Source of the DNA: Zasmidium citrigriseum
Lineage: Eukaryota > Ascomycota > Dothideomycetes > Mycosphaerellales > Mycosphaerellaceae
Direction: 5' to 3'
Assembly (NCBI GenBank): GCA_002786025.1
Contig: NHNW01000075.1
Span: forward strand, 62,001-126,000
Length of the DNA: 64,000 nt
The position numbers were made by a program, and so were the translations under genes. The notes beneath the pieces were generated by a model that worked only from the letters and a program-made list of their open reading frames with translations, did no database searches and was not told the origin of the DNA. Below are positions 56,628-64,000 of this stretch, piece after piece (position 1 is the first letter of the stretch; each line of letters opens with the position of its first letter).

Positions 56628-57087
56628 CGTCGGCGATTTGGTGTCGTCGCGGTCGTGGTCGTGGTACAGCGAGACGAGTGGTCGACTGGTCGTGGTCGCG
56701 GGCTTGCGCTGGGAAACGCGAGTCGCGCTGTCCCGGGTTCAAAGCTTCAATTCGGTTGAACTTCGGATGAACCCGATCCCTCCTTCCTTCCTTCCCGACT
56801 TCAGCTCCTCTTGCTCGTCCTCAAGACAAGACAACAACATCCCACTCAATCGCCAAGAATATATATATATGGCTTCGCCTCTCGATAGGCTGCTTGATGC
56901 TGCATGGCAATTGAATCGAGCAAGCCACTCCTCAATCCTTTCCAACGCGTGAGATAGTTGACCGCCCAAATACAGGCAGCAACAAGCACACATTTCGTGA
57001 CGAGAGAATAGCATACCACTCGATTCAGGCGATGGCTCCATAGCGATTGGGGACATCGACTCTGAGCTACTCTTCTAAGGGTTACAG
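56628..57087. promoter_or_regulatory. Divergent promoter, RSC7 and HET gene
   Basis: 460 bp with an (AT)n tract at about 56858-56868. No other element recognised. Confidence 0.4.
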
Positions 57088-59205
57088 ATGGCGGCCAAAG
57101 AACATGATCTACCCGATCTCTACCAGACCCTGCCCTCGCCCAGGCACATCCGCCTCTTGGAGGTCCTTGACAGCGATGGCCTGCCAGAAACAAGACTGCA
57201 CTTGAAGATGTATGCTGCTGACATCGACGACCAGGATCTCGAATACAATGCACTTTCTTATACGTGGGGTTCCCCGATAGCCACCCCTGAATGTGAGGGA
57301 TTGTTCTCGGAGGCCCACGACGTACCCATCTCAGTCGATGTCCAAGGAGGTACGGTCTCAACATCAATCGGCCGGAACTTATTCGATGCCCTGGTGCAAA
57401 TATACAAAAGGTCATTCAGAGCTCCGTTATGGGTCGATGCTCTGTGCATCAATCAAACAGACATTCAAGAGAAAAGCCGCCAAGTCCAGATGATGGCGCA
57501 AATATATGGCAGGGCATCGCTGGTCATAGCATGGCTGGGCGTAGACGACCCCGATTTGCCTACCTTGTCCCACATCACTTGGATTCAAACAGCACTGCCT
57601 GCTGGACTCAAAGAACCTGGCGAGGAGAGCGGCTGGCTACAGAAATGCCAATTCCGCGAGCTCAAGCCAGCAGATCCAGGAGATGGCATGGAGCTGCGCC
57701 GATCAGATGACCGTCGTCTGGCAATAAGCCGCGAGACAATGAAGGCCTTGTATCGCTTCTATCAACGTCGAAGATACTTTACGAGGTGTTGGATCATGCA
57801 AGAGCTGACTCTCGCCAAAAGAGTGGAGGTGATGTTCGAAGACCAAATCTTGTCGCTGGACTTTCTGGTCGAAGTGGCCGTCCACCTGAACTCGAAACCA
57901 GACCTAACGTCGCTTTACCTAGAGTCTGTCGATCCAAGCCAAGCAGATGGCAGTGAGCTCGTCTGGTTTGGCATGCTCCGGAGGATGAAAGACGGACTGG
58001 CCAACGTTTCTGAAGAGTTCCTCGCAAGGCAGGATCCAGACGAGAAGATGAAGGACGCAGTCGCAGTAGTTGGATTTGTGCTTTGTGCAGGAAATATCAG
58101 AGGCTGTACCAACCCAAGAGATGTCCCCTACTCGTACATTGGAATGCTTTCGGCTATGCGTCTACAAGAGTACGTTTCTCTCCGAGTGGACTACAGTATC
58201 GACACGGGCGAATTGTACACGAAGTTCATGAAGCAGCTGTTGCTCCTAGGCCCTTCGAATGACGCCCTGGCGCTGGCAACAGAAGATCCACGTCGACCTT
58301 CAAAGTACTCTCTCCCAACTTGGGTACCTGACTTCAGTCTGAACCGCGAAGGCAGCGTGATCTCTCATCAGATCGTCACAACGAGAGGCAGCTTCCCAAC
58401 CTTCAACGCCTGCAAACAAGACTTTAAACTACAGATCCGAATTGCAGGCCCTCTCCTCCACCTTCACGGACGACGATGCTCCAAAATCCGTAATACAATA
58501 CCACCCACTCCTCTCGCCCAAAAAGTCGACACAACAGGAACAGCCCTCTTCCGCAACTCCGTCGCCCGCGCCGCCTCAATGCTCGAATTCTGCATCTCCC
58601 TCGGGCCCCTCTACCCAACCGGCGAAGGCATAATCGCCGCCTTCCTGCACACCTTCCGCATCGACATCCCCACCCACGACACAGCAACCTACGACCTCCT
58701 CGTCCGGCACTTCCGCGCCTGGTGCACCGTCCTGGCCTCCGCCGAAGACGAAGTGGACATCACGAAGAACGATCCCGAAGCTATCACTGCGCTCGCGAGA
58801 TTTATCAAGGCATTACAAACCCTCTCCACCCATCCTGAAATCCCCTCCCCAGACGAAATAACCTGGTTCCAAAAAGTCAAAGCAGACGACTACATCCCCT
58901 CCCCTGCGGAACTCGAAGAATTCACCCGCATAGCCATCGACTCGCAACAACTCACCGACGCTTATATGCTCGGTCATATCTTCTCTACGGATGATGAATA
59001 CATGGGCCGCTGCGTCAACGCTCTCCAAGAAAATGATGAAGTCTGGCTGATCTGTGATGCTTCGACGCCGTTTATTTTACGGCCTGTTGATGGGAAAGCG
59101 GGGCAATATAAACTTGTCAATGAAGCTTTTATTCATGGCGCTATGTTTGGGGAGTTGGTGGAGAGGGGCGTTGCGGGGGATGTCGAGGAGATCATCCTTG
59201 TTTGA
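57088..59205 (+). CDS. HET-domain (heterokaryon incompatibility) protein
   Basis: 705 aa, single exon. The N-terminal HET domain holds its three signatures: EYNALSYTWG (about 52), PLWVDALCINQ (about 113), and EKSRQVQMMAQIYGRASLVI followed by AWLG. The C-terminal region, with VWLICDASTPFILRP and EAFIHGAMFGELVE, is typical of this large fungal family. HET domains can trigger cell death when non-self partners meet in fused hyphae, but most family members have no known role. No NACHT, WD40 or other partner domain is present. Base composition resembles the neighbours. Confidence 0.9.
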   Translation: MAAKEHDLPDLYQTLPSPRHIRLLEVLDSDGLPETRLHLKMYAADIDDQDLEYNALSYTWGSPIATPECEGLFSEAHDVPISVDVQGGTVSTSIGRNLFDALVQIYKRSFRAPLWVDALCINQTDIQEKSRQVQMMAQIYGRASLVIAWLGVDDPDLPTLSHITWIQTALPAGLKEPGEESGWLQKCQFRELKPADPGDGMELRRSDDRRLAISRETMKALYRFYQRRRYFTRCWIMQELTLAKRVEVMFEDQILSLDFLVEVAVHLNSKPDLTSLYLESVDPSQADGSELVWFGMLRRMKDGLANVSEEFLARQDPDEKMKDAVAVVGFVLCAGNIRGCTNPRDVPYSYIGMLSAMRLQEYVSLRVDYSIDTGELYTKFMKQLLLLGPSNDALALATEDPRRPSKYSLPTWVPDFSLNREGSVISHQIVTTRGSFPTFNACKQDFKLQIRIAGPLLHLHGRRCSKIRNTIPPTPLAQKVDTTGTALFRNSVARAASMLEFCISLGPLYPTGEGIIAAFLHTFRIDIPTHDTATYDLLVRHFRAWCTVLASAEDEVDITKNDPEAITALARFIKALQTLSTHPEIPSPDEITWFQKVKADDYIPSPAELEEFTRIAIDSQQLTDAYMLGHIFSTDDEYMGRCVNALQENDEVWLICDASTPFILRPVDGKAGQYKLVNEAFIHGAMFGELVERGVAGDVEEIILV

Positions 59206-60714
59206 AGGAGTGCTCCTTCTTCCGCTCAAACTGGAACATTCGCCCTCTCCACAAGAGTACAAGATTCTAAACTATTAGGTAGCTTGTTACACTGTTAGCC
59301 CTTCTTAAGAGAGGTGGGGATTGCTGGGGACATCTTCTACTTTGACCAGAACACAGAGTGTAGTCAGGTGATATGGGCCGAAGGATGGGGGATTTGGCAT
59401 GTGATCCAGAATCCTTCCCCCTGCAATGCAGGCTGACAAGAGCAAGATAAAGCAAGATACGGCTGACGACAAACTTGCGCACTTCGTTCGGCTCCTACAT
59501 AGTCCCACATCAGCATTCTACTCTATCCGCCTCGCCGCCCACATCAGCATCCCACGTTCAACCCACACATCAAGGGTAGAGCCAAGCTGCTGAATCCCAT
59601 GGTCCACTCGTGAAGCTGCACGGCACTCGTGAGACACATGCCAAAACGTCCAACAACACCCAACGTTCGACTCAGATGAGATCAATGACAGAAATCACAT
59701 GACACCTTCCGTAGTTGCGTTTTGGTGTCCGTCCAACGGAACACACATGGATAAATTTTCATTACAAAGCCAACTATCCATCTTTTGTCGCTAATAGTGG
59801 TGCTGGTAGCAAGCAAAAACACAAGTCCAGCGGTATTCCCGCGACTCTTCCCTTTTAAGTTTCCCTCCCAAACGATCGTATCCGCCGCTGATGTTGTGAA
59901 GAGTCGGCCGGGTCAAAGAGCACGTGCCCTTCTTTTTTCTCTCTAGTAGTGACATCTCAGAAAGCCACAAACAGGGCATAACACAAGCCTGTTCTTCAGA
60001 AGCAATGCCTTTTCGCTTTGCCCCGTCTTCACATGTTGATGGTACTCTTCTGTTCCCACGCTTTCGCACCGGAACCAGGGTATCATCGTAGGTGCGTCGC
60101 CGGAATCAAAGCAAAGACCGCATCTTCAGGCATCGCAGCTCCAAATCTCAATATGCATGAATCGCAGAAAAAAAGCACAAGCAAACTCTCAATTTCCATT
60201 TCCCATCCTCGTATCCCCTTATCCCACCCAGTCCATTTTAGCAGCAAAAGAAGCCAAATCCCCTTTTGATGAACGCCATGCTTCTGTAGTGAAAACAGCT
60301 CCCCGATGAGCCCATGCCGCATGAAAGAAAATCGAAAAACCGCCGAGAGCAAATCGCATCGCTGTGCCAGAAAACGAGTAGGAATGGGAGCCAGGCTCGA
60401 AGTCGCCGGGCCCCGCAAAATGTCTAGAAACAAGCAAAGAGTCTATCGCAGACGTCCGTCCCGTGTCGAATCCCGTGAGCCAGCAACCAGAGAAGGGCCA
60501 GCCGTGTGTGGGTCGCAGGTCGTATCGTAACGCGTGAAGTAGAAAGTCCAGAGTACTAAAAGTGTTGTTCTGTGCAGGTAGGAGAGAGAAAACGCCGCAT
60601 GCTTTCGAATGTCCTGTCCGTGAAACTTTTGAAGTGGCGAGAACGCTGCAGGTCCAAGATGTGGCGCTGTGTAGTGCGCCAGCAATGCTGAAGTCGAGTA
60701 GAAAGAGAAGTCGC
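59206..60714. other. 1.5-kb intergenic region, convergent 3' ends
   Basis: Between the HET gene and the cyclin gene. Scattered short open frames without domains. Probably includes a long 3' UTR of the cyclin gene. Confidence 0.45.
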
Positions 60715-62148
60715 CTAGCCCATGACGGTCTGAGCCGTGTAGCTGGAGGTCATGGGGTATGGGCGGTAGTGCTGGTATGCACATGAGGAGCAGTTGCAGT
60801 CGTATCGGTGAACGTTCCAGCTGCTGCTCTGGTCCCAGTTCGAGCCGTAGCCTTGGGCCTGGTAGTACGAAGCTTGAGCGTTCTGAGCGTATTGGTACGC
60901 CGACTGACGAGCACGCTCCTCAGAAACTCTCCGACTGGCCTCCTCGAGCTCATACGCCGATGGGTACCGATCCTGGCGTGGCTTGTAGTAGTCGTCAACT
61001 TGACGCTGACCAGGCGCCCACGGATCGGCAGTGGCGTATGGAGTCGAGTACTGCGAAGAGCGAGTCGATGACAGGGATCCGTCGAAAGACCGGACTGATG
61101 CAGTGTAAGGCGTCGGGTAGGGCGAGAAGCGGTCCCGGCTGCTGCTCGTGTGACGGTGCACATTCGTGTCGAGTGGCGACAGTCTGGCTGGTTGAGTCTT
61201 GGCGAGGTACTCTGCGTCGTACTTCTTCCATGCGTCAAACCATGCCTGCAGACCGTTCGAGGTCGATGGGTCAATGTGCAGCTCGTAGTTGATCAGGTGC
61301 AACCACTTCATCTCCAGCATGTTCAGCTCGGATACCTTGATGGCAGTGACATCAGACCATGACCGATTGATGAAAGTGTTGTCGTCGAGGAACTTGCTGC
61401 CGAGGATGAGAGCGACGGCTAGCAGGCGGTAGATCTGGTTCTCGCCTGGTGGCACTGAGTCAGGCCAGTTGGCCAGTCGGTCGTTGAGGTAGTGCAAGCT
61501 CAGCAGGATGGTGGCGGACGGCAATCGGGTCGCGGAGAGCACCTGGTGAATCCACTTTCGAAACGACGGATGGCTCTGCATCGTATGTTGAAAGCTTCGA
61601 GTTACGTCAATATCTGCAACGCAGACGGGGGAACAGTGCAGGGCATACATTGACTGAGTGGCTTCAGTTACGAAGTCCGTCATGCGCTCCATCTCGTAGT
61701 CAAGCTTGGCAGAGACTCCGCCAGTGGCTTTCTCCTCCTTTGCGGCCTGACGTTGCTGCTCACGTGCGGCAGCATTCTGCTGTTCTTGTTGAAGGCGGCG
61801 CTGGTAGTCGTCGCCGAAGGGGACGTGGTCATGGATCCTGAGCGGCGGGAGAATCGGGGCACCGATCGGCTCGTAGTAAGAGGAGATCGGTGGGAGGCTG
61901 TTCGCGGCCTGGGCGGCCTGCTGGAAGGTGGTTTGGTATTGGTATGTCGGCGGCGCTGGGGCGACTGCTGGTTGCATGTAGGCTTGCTGGTAGTCGTAGG
62001 CGCTGTCCTGGCGGCACTGGCTCACGGGCTGGTGCTGGGCATATGGATCTTGCGGGTAGTGCATGGTGCTGTATCCGTGTCCGGAGCCCGAGTCTGGTGG
62101 AGTGAGAGGGAGGGAGCCCGCCATGGGGCGCGAGTAGTAGCCTGGCAT
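60715..62148 (-). CDS. PHO85-type cyclin, CLG1-like
   Basis: 477 aa, single open frame from the ATG at 62148. Long Gln/Tyr/Pro-rich flanks surround a cyclin box at about 197-293: FRKWIHQVLSATRLPSATIL, NQIYRLLAVALILGSKFLDD followed by NTF, and SWSDVTAIKVSELNMLEMKW ending NYELHI. This is the PHO80/CLG1 branch of cyclins that partner the PHO85 kinase in nutrient and polarity control, rather than a mitotic cyclin. The segment before the box (MYALHCSPVCVADIDVT) is atypical and follows a GTATGC; a small intron there is conceivable, but no splice pair keeps the frame. The C-terminus is low complexity. Confidence 0.85.
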   Translation of the reverse strand: MPGYYSRPMAGSLPLTPPDSGSGHGYSTMHYPQDPYAQHQPVSQCRQDSAYDYQQAYMQPAVAPAPPTYQYQTTFQQAAQAANSLPPISSYYEPIGAPILPPLRIHDHVPFGDDYQRRLQQEQQNAAAREQQRQAAKEEKATGGVSAKLDYEMERMTDFVTEATQSMYALHCSPVCVADIDVTRSFQHTMQSHPSFRKWIHQVLSATRLPSATILLSLHYLNDRLANWPDSVPPGENQIYRLLAVALILGSKFLDDNTFINRSWSDVTAIKVSELNMLEMKWLHLINYELHIDPSTSNGLQAWFDAWKKYDAEYLAKTQPARLSPLDTNVHRHTSSSRDRFSPYPTPYTASVRSFDGSLSSTRSSQYSTPYATADPWAPGQRQVDDYYKPRQDRYPSAYELEEASRRVSEERARQSAYQYAQNAQASYYQAQGYGSNWDQSSSWNVHRYDCNCSSCAYQHYRPYPMTSSYTAQTVMG

Positions 62149-64000
62149 GACTGCAGTGAACAGCAGCGGAAGGCGAAGAAACGGTGTGCTGTGAACACGC
62201 CCTGATATGAATTAGTATGGAGTGTCTCACGAATGTTCTGTGCAAGGCCGACCGTTTCTTGTCTTCGGCGCACCGACAAAGACCAAGCACCGCTGGACGA
62301 GGTGCGACGGTCTACTGACTTTTGACCATGCGATGAATGTGCGACGCAGGTCACGATTCTAGATGAGGTGGTGATGTCGCGATGTGTTTGCGCAGATCTC
62401 GCAGGCGGGTGCGCAGTCTAGATGCGGTCGGTGAGGTGGTGTTTGCGCAGGTTGGCGGATCACAGGTCGCGGTCAGCGAAGTGGATGCTCGTGATGGCTT
62501 CTGCGATCGCACGGACGGCGGAATGCGCAGTGAAGAGCGTGAGGTGGACGAAGCTAAGTGAATAGGTCGTCCTGGCGCCGAAGGAGAGGTGGTCGTCGGA
62601 TGGGCTCGTCGAGGTGAGTCGGTGTGTAGGATGCCGCGGAGGCCGAGTGGCAGCGGAAGAGGCAGCGAACACGCCGGGCGCGATGATGAAGAAGTCGAGT
62701 CGACGTCGCTGGCGGTGCCAGAAGAGAGAGGTGACTGCTGACTGCGGCGAAAGACTTCCAGTCGCTCGTGGCTGAGCTGGGCGGCGATGCCTCGTTTGCG
62801 CGCGTCGTCCGGGATGAGCCGGCTCGGGGAGTGCGGCGGCGGCGACGACGGCGGTCGGTGGTGGATGCACACACGCGCTGGCTGGTGCCTGCTGCCCACC
62901 GAGCAGTGCAGAGCAGAGTCGAGAGGTGGTGGAGGAGTTGGTGATGGAGAGAGCGCGGAGGCAAAAGGACGGGTGAGAATTGCAAGGCCTGTGTCGAGTC
63001 GTCCGGCGCTGACCAAGGCCGGCGTGCGGTTGGTCCAAGCAGCCCGGGGCCCAGTCAAACGGCCGGAAAGCGAGCGGCGCTGTGAAATGAGCTGCCAACC
63101 ACGCTCCAGCAGACGCTCGCGTGCAGCGCAAGGGCGAGATTGGACAGCGCACACGCTCCGCAACAACAAGGGCGCTCTAAAATGAAAGGCGATGGACAGG
63201 AATGAGGAAGCAGACAACGCAGTCGTCCGCACACAAAGCAGACGCAGCAGCAAGCAGGGCGAAGGGGCAGCGCAGAATTTGCAGCGCAGGCCACGCCAGA
63301 CCCAAGGCGTGTGTCAGACGAGGGCCGATGTGATGGCATCGCCCGCATCCGCTCTCATCGTCCTGCGCATCCGCATCGCATCGTGCATCGGACAGAGTCG
63401 TCGCGGTGCCAGCCAGACCAGACCCTGACCAACACCGCCGCCAGCCAGTCGGCTGCACACCCTTCTTCCGCCTCCTCGCTCTGCCAGACTCGCCTGCCTG
63501 TCACTTCTCACAATCCCTTTCGCCCGCCAAGCAACCTACCTCCCGTGCTCCTCGTCGTCTTGCACCACCTGACGAGCACACTCATCCTGCGCATCGCCTG
63601 CGTTCTCTGTTTGCAGCTCCCACCACTACCGCATCTACCCGTCGGCCCAGCTCCAACAAAGGACCCTCCTCCGAATTCCCTCTCCATTGTTTGCTTGCGT
63701 CCTGATCACGCTTTCGTCAAGCCCAAACCTTCGCCCGCTCACCGCATCACTGTGGCGTGGTGCCCGCGTTTAGGCAGCCCCCCATCAAACCTGATGATGA
63801 ACACCGCTGACTCCCGGCCTGTTCGTCACTCGTCATCAAAAAGTACCGTGTACGTACCGACAGCATGGCCGTCATGACTCCCTCGGTCTGGCAATCATGA
63901 CCACACACGCTCTCGTGTTGGCCGTCCGAAAAGGCCCGTTTATTATTAATTTTAGCCCAGCTTTGTCTGCCTGAGAGGAGCCGGATGCAGATGCATGATG
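62149..64000. other. GC-rich leader and promoter upstream of the cyclin gene
   Basis: 1.85 kb to the window edge. Several overlapping minus-strand frames of 140-300 codons occur, but the longest (62351-63253) begins at TTG and is Arg/Ser/Pro/Thr-rich in all frames, as expected of GC-rich leader. The last 100 bp turn AT-rich. No gene supported. Confidence 0.45.

Noticed and set aside
61590..61665. Possible intron before the cyclin box
   Set aside because: GT...AG pairs exist, but each shifts the frame or leaves an intron below 40 nt; the open frame reads through.
62351..63253. 300-codon minus-strand open frame upstream of the cyclin gene
   Set aside because: It begins at TTG, is dominated by Arg/Ser/Pro/Thr, and overlaps two other long frames of similar quality in the same GC-rich stretch; no domain.

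Overview
The window reads as nuclear DNA of a filamentous ascomycete (Pezizomycotina; a dothideomycete is my best guess, by inference). Genes are compact and carry short introns of about 42-91 nt with GT...AG ends. Hallmark families include HET-domain proteins, RTA1 proteins, a highly reducing polyketide synthase, FSH hydrolases and DASH complex genes. No tRNA, rRNA, CRISPR array or transposon was found.

Region 1 (1 to about 17,950) looks like a secondary-metabolite cluster. It holds a cytochrome P450 cut by the left edge, a Zn2Cys6 regulator, an HR-PKS of about 2,351 aa in seven exons (KS-AT-DH-degenerate ER-KR-ACP, no release domain), a multi-pass membrane protein, a cytochrome b5/b5-reductase fusion and two FSH1-type serine hydrolases. 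The hydrolases are candidates for product release or tailoring, and the fusion for electron supply to the P450. Two bidirectional promoters (PKS/membrane protein; b5-reductase/hydrolase A) share a TCGGCGT heptamer.

Region 2 (18,781 to about 30,030) resembles the N-acetylglucosamine (GlcNAc) catabolic cluster of filamentous fungi: an NDT80-type regulator (RON1-like), an atypical hexokinase (HXK3-like), an UNC93-type transporter and a glucosamine-6-phosphate deaminase. The GlcNAc-6-P deacetylase and the GH3 glucosaminidase of the known cluster are not in the window. An ATG22-like vacuolar transporter follows.

Region 3 (32.8-62.1 kb) is mostly housekeeping: an ankyrin protein, a protein with a half-RING-like motif, DASH subunit DAD4 (four tiny exons, 72 aa), the SLH1/RQT2 helicase, TATA-binding protein, an RTA1 protein, the arginine methyltransferase HMT1/PRMT1, a protein with a MYND-like finger, a seven-helix receptor-like protein, the chromatin-remodelling subunit RSC7, a HET-domain protein and a PHO85-type cyclin. 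The last 1.9 kb is GC-rich, probably leader and promoter.

Exon boundaries were set by hand from splice signals, reading frame and family conservation; none was checked against transcripts.
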